Shown: piece by piece, positions 9,568-18,152 of the stretch
Position numbering within the stretch: the first letter of the stretch is position 1
Layout of the letters: every line of letters starts with the position of its first letter
From: Pseudomonas sp. Irchel 3H7
Lineage (GTDB): Bacteria > Pseudomonadota > Gammaproteobacteria > Pseudomonadales > Pseudomonadaceae
Direction of reading: 5' to 3'
Assembly (NCBI RefSeq): GCF_900187605.1
Contig: NZ_FYEA01000004.1
Location: 317,674-381,673, forward strand
DNA: 64,000 bases
Notes under the pieces: model-generated
What the model was told of the DNA's origin: nothing
What the model saw: only the letters and a program-made list of their open reading frames with translations
The model's database searches: none
Made by a program: the position numbers and the translations under genes

Positions 9568-11361
9568 TCAGAAGTTCACGCCGAAGCTCAGAGCCACGAA
9601 GTCACGGTCTTCGAGGACGTTGTAATCGCCACCGAAAAAGTCGGTGTAACTGAGGCTCGCGGTGTAGGTGTTGCGGTAGTCGGCATCGACGCCGACGCTG
9701 ATCGCTTTCGCGCCTTCGTTGAACAGGCCGTTGGGGCCGTAACCGGCGACGTCATGCGACCACGACAGGTTGGGTTTGAGGTTGATACCGCCGATCACGT
9801 TGGCGTAATCGAGGATCGCCCGGGCGCGATAGCCCCACGAGGTCGAGGTCACGAAACCGTCGGTGTCGCCGCCAAAACCGTACTGCCCGTAAACCGAATC
9901 GCGGCCATAACGCAGCTTGTTGCGCGACTCCAGGCCGCCAACCCTGACCACGGCTGCTTCTCCGACCAGGGTCAAGCGCTGAGCGCCCCAGACCTGATCG
10001 AAGAAGTGTGTGAGGGTGCTCTGGATTTGCGTGACTTCTTTGCGCCGATAGCCTTTGTTGTCCGCTCCCGGTGACGTCGCAAGTGGAGACGCCGTGCCAC
10101 CCGCAATCGGGTTGAGCAGCGCCAGTGTCAGGTCGTTGGTGTTGACCTGCACCGGAGCGTTCGGACGGTAGCTGATCTCGCCGGTCCACGCGGTACCGGT
10201 GGGCAATGTGGTGGAGAAACTCGCGCCGTAGAGGCGAATGTCTTCCGGGTATTCAAGGTAATACCCACCGCGTCCGAGCATCACGCTCTGCGCCAGACCG
10301 GAACCACTGCCGGGGGCCAGGCCATTGGCGATGCCGACCATGCCCGGCAATGCCGCCAGCGTCGACAGGCCGGCCGTGGTGGTGCCGACGGTCGGCGTAC
10401 GGCTGTGGTAGTTCATGAAATAGAGACCGTACTCGGTGTCGTCGCCGAGCCAGCGCAACGCCGTCCCCCACTGCCCGGAATCCCGCGCATCACGGTCACC
10501 ACCACGAGGAATCACCACACCCTCACGGGTCACCTGAATCCCTTGGCCAAAGGCCTGGGTCAGCGGCACAAACGGCGCGATCGCCGGGTTGCCGACGGTG
10601 TAGCCGTTGTTGCAACCGTCCGCCGCCACATCGACACCGAAGAAGGTGCCGCAGTTGTCGAGAACGGTCTGGTCCCATTCCAGTTGATAGAAACCTTCAA
10701 CGGTCAGTTGATCGGTCAGGCCTTGCGAGCCAAACAGCATGTTGACCGGAATCAGACCTTCCTTGATCTCGGCACCGGGGCGGCGAAACGCCGAGACGTC
10801 GATCGGGTTGATGCTGTTGATCGAGTTACCGATGAAGGTACTTTCGCCCCAGCTCACCACTTGCTTGCCGGCACGCACGGTGCCCGGCAGGTCGGCGATG
10901 GAATAGTTGTGATAGACGAACGCATCGAGAATTTGTGCGCCGGAGGATTTCGCCCCTTCCTTGCGCCCGCTGTCGCTGATCGGCTTGAACTCGCGGTCTT
11001 CGTCCTTCAGCTCGAAGTCGTACCAGTACTTACCGCGCACGAAGACACCAGTGTCGCCGTACTTGAGTTCAAGGTCGTGAATGCCTTTGAAGATTTTCGA
11101 GAAGGTCTCGCCCTTCTTGAAATTCAGACGCCCGTCATCACCGGTCGAGGATTGCCCGGTCCCCCCATTGACCGTGCCGACCAGCGACTTGTCGGCATCG
11201 CGCATGCCCCAACTCGCACCGATCGACAACGACGAGTCGAAGGTGCCTTCAATCTCGCCAATGTTGAACGCAACCGCTTGCGCCTGGGCGCAGCAACCCA
11301 GAGCTACCGCGGCTGCCAGCGCCTGCGGTGTGAAGATGGCGCGCATTGTTGTTTTTGTCAT
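9568..11361 (-). CDS. DUF1302 family outer-membrane beta-barrel protein
   Basis: 597 residues. A signal peptide (TMRAIFTPQALAAAVALG, cleavage after AQA) precedes a DUF1302 barrel: GEIEGTFDSSLSIGASWGM, VRAGKQVVSWGESTFIGNSI (a strongly conserved family segment), and a C-terminal strand ending VALSFGVNF with terminal Phe, the usual recognition mark for BAM. It is expected to be an outer-membrane channel or receptor. It is the upstream gene of a two-gene operon with the DUF1329 gene. The frame stays open to 11547, but the signal peptide and a GGGGAA site fix the start at 11361. The substrate is unknown. Confidence 0.85.
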   Translation of the reverse strand: MTKTTMRAIFTPQALAAAVALGCCAQAQAVAFNIGEIEGTFDSSLSIGASWGMRDADKSLVGTVNGGTGQSSTGDDGRLNFKKGETFSKIFKGIHDLELKYGDTGVFVRGKYWYDFELKDEDREFKPISDSGRKEGAKSSGAQILDAFVYHNYSIADLPGTVRAGKQVVSWGESTFIGNSINSINPIDVSAFRRPGAEIKEGLIPVNMLFGSQGLTDQLTVEGFYQLEWDQTVLDNCGTFFGVDVAADGCNNGYTVGNPAIAPFVPLTQAFGQGIQVTREGVVIPRGGDRDARDSGQWGTALRWLGDDTEYGLYFMNYHSRTPTVGTTTAGLSTLAALPGMVGIANGLAPGSGSGLAQSVMLGRGGYYLEYPEDIRLYGASFSTTLPTGTAWTGEISYRPNAPVQVNTNDLTLALLNPIAGGTASPLATSPGADNKGYRRKEVTQIQSTLTHFFDQVWGAQRLTLVGEAAVVRVGGLESRNKLRYGRDSVYGQYGFGGDTDGFVTSTSWGYRARAILDYANVIGGINLKPNLSWSHDVAGYGPNGLFNEGAKAISVGVDADYRNTYTASLSYTDFFGGDYNVLEDRDFVALSFGVNF

Positions 11362-12077
11362 GCGTCTTCCCCGGTGAGTGACAGAAGGCCCCACCCTACT
11401 GCCGGGCAACCGCGTCGATAAGCGCACCAAGGAGGTATTCGTGTTGTCGCTCGAAAGGATGAATGGCCTTGAACGACGGAGCTTTGCGCCGTTCATGGAT
11501 CGGCTGGATGGAAGATCATCAGTGCCGCGCATGGTGCACATCAGCACATGGGACTGTTACGTGCCCCGCAACAGTGCATGTCCGGAATCGGTATTTTTCC
11601 TACGTGTTCAACACCTTATTCTGAACGCGCTTTCACGGGACACGCCGCAAAGCACGAAGCACTGGCCTTTGAGCGACTCAGGCCATTGCTGACAGATTTC
11701 AGATGAATCGAAGACTTCGGTTTATCGCCCCGGTGTTCACTGACGTTGATTTGTAGCTCCTTGATCCAACGTCTTACCTTGGCCGCTGCGTTTGCAGCGG
11801 CCTTTTTTATGGGCGTTGAAAATGTATTCCCTACTGCCTGCAAACACTTTCCGAGAACAACGTAGGACCTTTCCTGCGGCGCAGAAGAATTCTCCCTGCT
11901 TTGTTATTAGCCTGCGAAACCCCTCTCGAAACAACGCCCTGTTACTTACGGGTTTCTCAGATTTTGTAACCGCAAGTCTGATGTAACTTGAAACACCTCA
12001 ACCCCTCGCTGGTGACACGGACGTCACTATCGGCCGCGCTAACTTGCCAGCGAGCTATCACGCACATTCAAAAGGAC
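11362..12077. other. 716-bp intergenic region without a supported gene
   Basis: This lies between the divergent DUF1302 and pyocin genes. No credible coding region is seen: the open frames lack a ribosome site and family features. It holds promoter space for both neighbours, an orphan plus-strand terminator at 11781-11808, and a small inverted repeat (ACTGTT ... AACAGT, about 11552-11575). The part after 11820 is AT-rich and leads into the pyocin gene. Confidence 0.6.
11781..11808 (+). terminator. Orphan Rho-independent terminator
   Basis: GGCCGCTGC, loop GTTT, GCAGCGGCC, then TTTTTTAT. This is a strong plus-strand terminator with no plus-strand gene for nearly 10 kb upstream (back to hmgR). 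On the minus strand there is no T-run. It may end an unrecognised small RNA, or be left from a lost gene. Confidence 0.8.
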
Positions 12078-14222
12078 ATGAATATGCAAAGACCTCCATT
12101 CTTAGAACTGGATGAAACACGTATCGAGGCACCCGCCCCCGATAATTACGAGCCATTCAAAGAAAGCAATGTGGGTTACACCTACAGTGGAACGTTCGGA
12201 CCTGCCGGCGCCAATGCGCAAACCCGCCAATTGATGTTCGAGACGCAAACCACCGTTGAACAAGAGTTCAACGCAAAATCCGTCTCAATACCTCAGTCCA
12301 TCGAAGTGGAACTGGCGGCAATCAGACTGGAAGGCCCGACAAATCCTCTTCCGCCCGCTGCTGCACTGGCCCGCGAAGTGGGCGTCAGGAATACGCTGAT
12401 TCACCGTAAGAGCGCAGAGTTTCAGAGGCAGACCGCGATCGCAAACCGCTTTTTTGGCAGCGATCCGCTGGGGAAAACCTTCCAGGATTACCTGAATCAG
12501 GCCTCCGCTATCCGCCGAATCAGCGGCGCGGGGGCGAGGAGTAGAGCGTTGTGGAGCGAGTCCTTCCGAGCGGCTCACGAAGCGCGTTTGCTTGGCCAGA
12601 CACTGGCGCTTCTCAACCAGCAACAGGCCGACGTACTCAATTGGCTGGCCACCGTGCAGGCTCAGGATCAAGCTCAAGCGGCAGCGGCTGAGGCCCAGCG
12701 TTTGGCTGCAGAACACGCACGGATTGCCGCAGAACAGCAACGTCAAAGAGAAATTGCTGAAGCTGCACGTCAAGAGCAGGAGCAAATTCGTGCCCGTGAA
12801 CAGGCGCGACTTGCCACGCTGGCGAAAAAGCAGGATCTGGATGCATACCTGGCAAAATACTCCGCCCAGTTGGCACGCATTCTTGCTGAAATGAGAGCTG
12901 AAGCTCAGGAACAAGCGCGAATCGCGGCATTGAAGAGCGCTTTAGCCGAAGCACAAGCAAAAGCTGAAGCAGCCGCACAGGCGTTTGCTGCCGAGCAGGC
13001 TCGTCTTCAAGCGCAAATGGAGCAGCGTGTAGAAGCGAACCAGCAGGAAGGTCATTCAGCAGAGATCCAGCATGTATATCCGGCTTCAGGAGCCGTGGCT
13101 TCAACTAGTCCGGTTTTGTCTTTTGCCTCCAAAACCATTCGTCTTCCGCCGGCATCGTCGTCCGGGATTCTCAGCGCAATGCGCACAGGATTACTGGCCG
13201 TGAGGGCGGCAGGCGCTGCGCTGATGAGCGGTCCGGTGCTGGTAGGTTTCGCGGCACTGTTAATGCCATCACGCTTGGGCAACGGCGAACGCTTTTCCAT
13301 GAGCGTTCCACTTGCGGAGTTGTCGCCGGAGTCTCCTCAGACATTGCGCGAAATAGCGGATCGGCAAGGCACATTAGAGCTGCCCGTGGGATTGGGCGTA
13401 AGGCGGCTCGGGGCTGGCGCGGAAATCTTCGTCGCCACAAGCGATGACTTCCATATCCGCTCGAGTGTGCTGGTTCTGAATGCGGCCTATGACTTGCTGA
13501 ATGATGTTTATGAAGTAGCGCTGCCAGATTCGCCGACGGACTTTCTGACGTGGACGCCCGCTATCTCGCCGGGTGACAGCTCGACTGAGTCGCCCATGGT
13601 AGATACCGACTCCCCTGCGTATACGGGCGCTCCGATTGTTCCGATTGAAGGACGGCTGGACCTGAATCCGATTCTGGTCGAAGGCTGGGAACGATTCATC
13701 ATCGTGTTTCCCGATGACTCGGGGATTGCGCCGCTTTATGTGGTGTTTAGCAGTCCGTACGCGGGAGGTTATGTAAAAGGGAAATACAGCGGTCGGACCT
13801 ACAACCCAGAGCAGTCTGGTGGACCAATACTTGATCTGGATTGGCGAACGGCTGTAATCACGCAAGCTGGAGTCACCAACGTGAAATTACACGTAGCGAG
13901 ATTCAACCAATCAGACGCTAACGACATCATGAATCAGCGATTAGAGAGAATTTTAAAAGGTGATCTGAATTTTACTGACACTGACCTGCGTTACTACACT
14001 CACGAATTGAGAGAGCTGGAGCGATACAGAAATTTTGGCTATAGCGACGACACATCGCCCTCTGAGGAATCCACGATATGGAACAATGCCCATACTGCGA
14101 CCCTTGAGGACTACAAACTCGGTAGCGAATTGACTCTGCTCTACAACGAAGAGGCAGTCAACGCAATGAATGCTCAAGATGAACGGGAATATCAAAACGA
14201 CATGCGGAGTTTCGCCCAATGA
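12078..14222 (+). CDS. S-type pyocin (colicin-like bacteriocin) with unassigned cytotoxic domain
   Basis: 714 residues. After an N-terminal receptor-binding/translocation region (1-170) comes a long alanine/glutamine-rich coiled coil (about 175-325). The S-type pyocin domain follows (about 360-558): a hydrophobic SGPVLVGFAALLMP segment, LPVGLGVRRLG, YTGAPIVPIEGR and the diagnostic FPDDSGIAPLYVVFSSP. The last 155 residues form the killing domain. It has a YTHELRELERYRNFG motif (about 637-651) and an AHTATLEDYKL motif (about 671), a pattern seen at the ends of other polymorphic toxins. It does not show the HNH DNase pattern (no H-H-N-H cluster) or the colicin M or pore-forming signatures. ATG 12078 has AAAAGGA upstream. 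The toxin stop overlaps the next gene by 4 bp. AT-richer than neighbours. Confidence 0.85.
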   Translation: MNMQRPPFLELDETRIEAPAPDNYEPFKESNVGYTYSGTFGPAGANAQTRQLMFETQTTVEQEFNAKSVSIPQSIEVELAAIRLEGPTNPLPPAAALAREVGVRNTLIHRKSAEFQRQTAIANRFFGSDPLGKTFQDYLNQASAIRRISGAGARSRALWSESFRAAHEARLLGQTLALLNQQQADVLNWLATVQAQDQAQAAAAEAQRLAAEHARIAAEQQRQREIAEAARQEQEQIRAREQARLATLAKKQDLDAYLAKYSAQLARILAEMRAEAQEQARIAALKSALAEAQAKAEAAAQAFAAEQARLQAQMEQRVEANQQEGHSAEIQHVYPASGAVASTSPVLSFASKTIRLPPASSSGILSAMRTGLLAVRAAGAALMSGPVLVGFAALLMPSRLGNGERFSMSVPLAELSPESPQTLREIADRQGTLELPVGLGVRRLGAGAEIFVATSDDFHIRSSVLVLNAAYDLLNDVYEVALPDSPTDFLTWTPAISPGDSSTESPMVDTDSPAYTGAPIVPIEGRLDLNPILVEGWERFIIVFPDDSGIAPLYVVFSSPYAGGYVKGKYSGRTYNPEQSGGPILDLDWRTAVITQAGVTNVKLHVARFNQSDANDIMNQRLERILKGDLNFTDTDLRYYTHELRELERYRNFGYSDDTSPSEESTIWNNAHTATLEDYKLGSELTLLYNEEAVNAMNAQDEREYQNDMRSFAQ

Positions 14223-14476
14223 CTACTGTCGAGAAAATCATAAAAAACGAACCGATTGCGGACGTCATTTCACTCTTAGCACTTTGTTTTCATCCCATGC
14301 GCCTCGATCAAATGTATGCACGTTATCGCAAGGATACAATCCCCCACAGTGTCTTCATCGACACATACAACTCGCTGTTCAGAGAGGGGGTGTTGTCCTA
14401 CGACGAAAATGGAAAAACCATTAAAGGTCCCAATTGGACACCGCCAGCGTTCATGACAGAAAAACGCTACGACTAA
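14219..14476 (+). CDS. Putative immunity protein for the S-type pyocin
   Basis: 85 residues (MTTVEKIIKNEPIADVISLL ...). The start codon overlaps the pyocin stop (ATGA), the typical toxin-immunity coupling. The protein is small and soluble with no membrane segment, which fits immunity to a cytoplasm-acting nuclease-type toxin rather than a pore former. The pattern of helices followed by SVFIDTYNSLFREGVLSYDE looks like a small winged-helix fold. I do not recognise a named immunity family; the role is inferred from position and size. Confidence 0.75.
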   Translation: MTTVEKIIKNEPIADVISLLALCFHPMRLDQMYARYRKDTIPHSVFIDTYNSLFREGVLSYDENGKTIKGPNWTPPAFMTEKRYD

Positions 14477-14482
14477 AACACA

Positions 14483-14522
14483 AAAAGCCACCCGACCATC
14501 ACTTGCATTGGTCGGGTGGCTT
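14483..14522 (-). terminator. Terminator between pyocin module and SDR gene
   Basis: AAGCCACCCGACCA (14485-14498) pairs with TGGTCGGGTGGCTT (14509-14522). On the minus strand it is followed by a T-run, so it ends the SDR transcript. It may also act weakly on the plus strand for the immunity gene. Confidence 0.8.
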
Positions 14523-14528
14523 AAGTAC

Positions 14529-15440
14529 TTAAAGCGAATACTTCTGCAAATTCGCCATCATTTCCTTCAACGCCTCAATATTGTCCTTCGGATGCGCCGC
14601 CCCTTCGAAATCACAGATCTGCTGCCAGTGCGCCGCGACATCTTCCGGCGAGAAGCCTACGCGCGGGTCGAACCCAGCGCCGAGGCTGCGTTCCCAACGC
14701 ACCTTGCCCATCCAGCCGCCACCGACCTCGAACAGCCCGGAGGTTTCCTGGCATTGTTCACTGGCCAGATACACCACCAACGGGCTGACCAGTTCCGGTT
14801 TGAGTTGCTCGAACACTTGCGGCGGAATGAGGCCCTCGGTCATGCGCGTGCCGCCGGTAGGCGCGATGGCGTTGACGAGGATGTTGTTCTTGCGACCTTC
14901 TATGGCCAAGGTGCGGGTCAGACCGTAAAGGCCGAGTTTGGCCATGCCGTAGTTGGACTGGCCGAAGTTGCCGTAGATACCTGAAGTCGAGGCAGTGAAG
15001 ATCACCCGGCCGTAGTTTTGCTCGCGCAGGTGCGGCCACGCGGCGCGGGTGACTTTGTAGGCGCCTTCGACGTGGACGCGGTAAACCAGATCCCAGTCGG
15101 CGTCGTCCATTTTGTGGAAGGTCTTGTCGCGCAGGATTCCGGCGTTGTTGACGACGACATCGACCCGGCCGAAGACGTCGAGGGCGTTTTGTACCAGTTT
15201 GTCGCCGTCGGTGACCGAGTCGTGGTTGGCTTCGGCGATACCGCCAGCCCCACGAATTTCCGCAACCACGCGATCAGCGGCGGAGGCATTGGCGCCTTCG
15301 CCCTGAGTCGAGCCGCCAAGATCATTGACCAGCACTTTGGCGCCCTGTTTGGCAAACAACAATGCGTGGGCGCGTCCGAGGCCGCCACCGGCTCCGGTGA
15401 CGATGACGACTTTATCTTCGAAACGCACAGACTCATTCAT
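14529..15440 (-). CDS. SDR-family oxidoreductase (17-beta-HSD4 / FabG-like)
   Basis: 303 residues. The N-terminal Rossmann motif TGAGGGLGRAHAL, then NNAG, a serine in FTASTSG, and the catalytic pair in YGMAKLGLYGL define a classical short-chain dehydrogenase using NAD(P)H. The length and the C-terminal 60-residue extension resemble the dehydrogenase part of multifunctional beta-oxidation enzymes (3-hydroxyacyl-CoA dehydrogenase). The substrate cannot be set from sequence. The frame extends to 15560, but family alignment and composition favour the ATG at 15440. It is followed by a terminator and preceded by a REP palindrome separating it from the hydrolase/aldolase pair. Confidence 0.85.
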   Translation of the reverse strand: MNESVRFEDKVVIVTGAGGGLGRAHALLFAKQGAKVLVNDLGGSTQGEGANASAADRVVAEIRGAGGIAEANHDSVTDGDKLVQNALDVFGRVDVVVNNAGILRDKTFHKMDDADWDLVYRVHVEGAYKVTRAAWPHLREQNYGRVIFTASTSGIYGNFGQSNYGMAKLGLYGLTRTLAIEGRKNNILVNAIAPTGGTRMTEGLIPPQVFEQLKPELVSPLVVYLASEQCQETSGLFEVGGGWMGKVRWERSLGAGFDPRVGFSPEDVAAHWQQICDFEGAAHPKDNIEALKEMMANLQKYSL

Positions 15441-15569
15441 CGCAGCAACTCCAGCAGGCCAGTATTGATCCTGAGTGTCAGGCACAGGGCTTTGGGTCAC
15501 AACGAACACGGCTGAGGCTGAATGGTGCGCGATAAGGTTGGGGGATGATGAGGGCGTCAAAGAAACAAA

Positions 15570-15648
15570 AGATCAAAAGATCGCAGCCTTCGGCAGCTCC
15601 TACATTGGATCTGTGTAGGAGCTGCCGAAGGCTGCGATCTTTTGATCT
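15570..15648. repeat. REP-type palindrome, family A (GATCGCAGCC...GGAGCTGCC)
   Basis: Two arms of about 34 bp (AGATCAAAAGATCGCAGCCT... and its reverse complement) around an 11-bp loop. Near-identical units recur at 22989, 30252, 34792 and 58456 in this window, always between genes. Confidence 0.9.
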
Positions 15649-15649
15649 G

Positions 15650-16552
15650 TCAGGAGCAGGCGACTTTGCGCGGCGGCAGCACAAAACGATCGCGAAACGC
15701 CAGATAGTGCTTGAGCACCTGCACCGGCGCCTCGGTCTGGGGATAGTGACCGATCCCCGGCAACAGCACCGTGTCCGCGTCCGGGATCAACTCGCGATAG
15801 CGCTCGACCATGTGCGCCCCGGAAATCGGATCGACTTCGCCATCGATCACCCGCAGGGGGATTTCGCCACGCTGCATCGCGCTCACCCAACGATCACGCT
15901 GCACCCGGCGCTCGGGAATGTAGCTGATCAATTTGTGCATGATCCGTGGCCCGCGATTGCTGTCGACCAGGCTCCAGAAATCGTCCAGCTCGCTTTCGCT
16001 CGGCCGCGTTTGCGGACCGAAGATCTGCCGGAAGCTTTTCACCAGAGCATCGCGTGTAAACGCGCGGCCAATCATCCAGCCCAGTGGACTGAGCAGCAGT
16101 TTCTGCATCAGCACCGGGCGATGGGTTTCCGGAAACAATCCGCCGTTGAGAAACACGCAACTGGCGATCTCGATCTTGTCTTCGTAGTGTCGGGCAAGCA
16201 GTTCTTGCGCAACGCTGTCACCGTAATCATGCGCCAGCACATGCACCGGTTGTTCGACCTGTAAATGCGCGAGCAAGGCCTGTTGCAGGTCAGCCTGTTC
16301 CAGCAGGCTGTAGGTGTGATTGAGCGGTTTGGCCGAATCGCCAAAACCGAGCATGTCGCAGGCAATCACCCGATAACGCTGGGCCAGTGGCTGCCACAGG
16401 TAGTGCCAATCCCAACTGGCAGTCGGAAAGCCGTGGATCAGCAACAGCGGCTCACCCTGCCCCGCCGCCCAATAGCGAATCGGCTGACCACGAAAAACAA
16501 ACGTCTGGCTGCGTTTACGCCAGACACACAGAGGAATCTCGGCAAGAGGCAT
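15650..16552 (-). CDS. Alpha/beta-hydrolase (haloalkane dehalogenase / epoxide hydrolase-like)
   Basis: 300 residues with the canonical fold: oxyanion motif HGFPTASWDWHYL (about 40), FGDSAKP, nucleophile elbow HDYGDSVAQ (about 108-112, aspartate as nucleophile), a helical cap and the catalytic histidine in GIGHYPQTEAP (about 268). An aspartate nucleophile points to a dehalogenase or epoxide-hydrolase-type reaction rather than an esterase. The start codon overlaps the stop of the upstream class II aldolase gene (TAATG), so the two are translationally coupled and may act in one pathway. The substrate is unknown. Confidence 0.85.
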   Translation of the reverse strand: MPLAEIPLCVWRKRSQTFVFRGQPIRYWAAGQGEPLLLIHGFPTASWDWHYLWQPLAQRYRVIACDMLGFGDSAKPLNHTYSLLEQADLQQALLAHLQVEQPVHVLAHDYGDSVAQELLARHYEDKIEIASCVFLNGGLFPETHRPVLMQKLLLSPLGWMIGRAFTRDALVKSFRQIFGPQTRPSESELDDFWSLVDSNRGPRIMHKLISYIPERRVQRDRWVSAMQRGEIPLRVIDGEVDPISGAHMVERYRELIPDADTVLLPGIGHYPQTEAPVQVLKHYLAFRDRFVLPPRKVACS

Positions 16553-17334
16553 TAGAGTTTATATCCGGGGTCTTGTTTATCGAGTTTGCGCAGCAACGCC
16601 GGCCAGGCCAGCGCGCCACCCATGCCTTGAGCACTTTTGGTGACGCCAGCGATCATCGCTTTGGCGCCTGCCAGAATCTGCGGTTCGATAGCGATGAGTT
16701 CCGCGCCACCGGTTTGCGCCATGACCTGAATGTCGCACGCGCGCTGGAAGGTAAACATCATCAGAAAGGTATCGGCGATGGTGCCGCCACAGGTCAGCAG
16801 ACCGTGGTTGTGCAGCATCAGGAAATTGTTCTCGCCCAGATCCGCCTGAAGGCGCGCCTTCTCTTCATGGTTCAGCGCCACGCCTTCATAGGCGTGATAC
16901 GCCAGGCTCGACAGCACGAACAGCGACTGCTGGCTGATTGGCAACACGCCCTGCTTTTGCGCCGACACCGCGACACCTGAGGCGGTGTGCGTATGCAGCA
17001 CGCAAACCACATCGTGCCGCACTTCGTGCACGGCGCTGTGGATGGTGTAGCCGGCGGGGTTGATCTCGTAAGGGCTGTCCATGAGTTTGTTGCCGGCCTG
17101 ATCGACTTTCACCAGGCTCGACGCGGTGATCTCATGGAACATCAGACCGAACGGGTTGATCAGGAAATCTTCGGTGCCCGGCACCTTGGCGGAAATATGC
17201 GTGAAGATCAGATCGTCCCAGCCATGGGCGGCGACCAGACGATAACAAGCGGCGAGATCGACTCGGGTCTGCCATTCCGCAGCACTGACCTGGTCTTTGA
17301 CATTAAGGGACGATTGGACGGGGGCTACGCTCAC
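16552..17334 (-). CDS. Class II aldolase/adducin family protein
   Basis: 260 residues from a GTG at 17334 (AGAGG 8 nt upstream). An alternative GTG at 17367 would add 11 residues. Family motifs: GWDDLIFTHISAKVPG (about 35-50), DSPYEINPAGYTIH, the zinc ligands in VLHTHTASGVA and the LMLHNHGLLTCGG segment (about 170). Members cleave or epimerise sugar phosphates or act on related carbonyl acids with Zn(II). This one belongs to the broad class often annotated only as class II aldolase. It is first in a two-gene operon with the hydrolase at 15650. Confidence 0.85.
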   Translation of the reverse strand: MSVAPVQSSLNVKDQVSAAEWQTRVDLAACYRLVAAHGWDDLIFTHISAKVPGTEDFLINPFGLMFHEITASSLVKVDQAGNKLMDSPYEINPAGYTIHSAVHEVRHDVVCVLHTHTASGVAVSAQKQGVLPISQQSLFVLSSLAYHAYEGVALNHEEKARLQADLGENNFLMLHNHGLLTCGGTIADTFLMMFTFQRACDIQVMAQTGGAELIAIEPQILAGAKAMIAGVTKSAQGMGGALAWPALLRKLDKQDPGYKL

Positions 17335-17465
17335 TGTATGCACCTCTGCGTTCTTATTGTTCTGCACGTGTCAGCAGTCTAGTCAGGCGCAGAGCATCGC
17401 GTAGTTGCATTGGCAGCCAGCTTGATGACTGAGCGGGTCAGCCAGGCAAACTCCTTGGATCCATG

Positions 17466-18152
17466 TCAAAGCAACGACGCCAACAAAGGCGCGGCAAACA
17501 GATTGAGCAATCCGGTCAGCACCATCACCAGCCCGGCAACAGAGCCTTCTTCGCCGCCGACTTCATGGGCCCGGCTGACCCCGGCACCGTGCGCGCCAAC
17601 CCCGAACAACGCACCCCGCGCCAAAGCACTGCGCAACGGCAACCACTTCAACAACACGCCGCCAAGCATCGCGCCAAACACCCCGGTGAACATTACAAAA
17701 ACCGCCGTCAACTCCGGCACGCCCCCCAGGTTCTGTGCCAGCGGCATGGCGAACGGTGTGGTGATCGAACGCGGCACCAGCGACATCGTCACCGAACTGT
17801 CGAGCGCCAGCGCCCCGGCCAGTCCGAACGAGGTGCCGATCGAGGCAGCACTGCCGGCAACCATGCCCAACAGCAGTGCCGACCAGTGCCGCATCAGCAA
17901 GCGCCGTTGCTGCCAGATCGGCACGGCGAAAGCCACGGTGACCGGGCCCAGCACCAGCATCAGCCAGTGGGTATTGCTGGAGTATTCGGCATAAGCCGTG
18001 TGCAACGGCACCGCGAGCGCCAGCAGTAACGCCGGCACCAGAATCAGTGGCGACAAAACGTAGCGCCCGGTGCGCCGATACAACCAGCGGCTGAACAGGT
18101 ACGCCAACAGGGTGAAGGCCAGCCAGAACATCGGCATCCATTCAAGCTTCAT
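17466..18152 (-). CDS. LrgB/CidB-family membrane protein
   Basis: 228 residues with about six or seven membrane segments and the conserved LrgB loop SVTMSLVPRSITTPFAMPLA (about 117-140). LrgB proteins work with LrgA/CidA holin-like partners in control of murein hydrolase activity or in transport of small carboxylates such as pyruvate or glycolate. It overlaps the upstream lrgA-like gene by 11 bp, as expected for this operon. ATG at 18152. Confidence 0.9.
   Translation of the reverse strand: MKLEWMPMFWLAFTLLAYLFSRWLYRRTGRYVLSPLILVPALLLALAVPLHTAYAEYSSNTHWLMLVLGPVTVAFAVPIWQQRRLLMRHWSALLLGMVAGSAASIGTSFGLAGALALDSSVTMSLVPRSITTPFAMPLAQNLGGVPELTAVFVMFTGVFGAMLGGVLLKWLPLRSALARGALFGVGAHGAGVSRAHEVGGEEGSVAGLVMVLTGLLNLFAAPLLASLL

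Noticed and set aside
10405..11421. 338-codon plus-strand frame over the DUF1302 gene
   Set aside because: The minus strand gives a signal peptide and conserved barrel motifs; the plus frame is a codon-bias shadow.
11552..11575. ACTGTT ... AACAGT as a LexA (SOS) box for the pyocin
   Set aside because: The spacing between CTGT and ACAG is 13 bp instead of 8, and it lies about 500 bp from the pyocin start, before a terminator.
11378..11692. 104-codon frame in the gap before the pyocin gene
   Set aside because: No ribosome site, no family pattern, atypical composition for coding in this genome.
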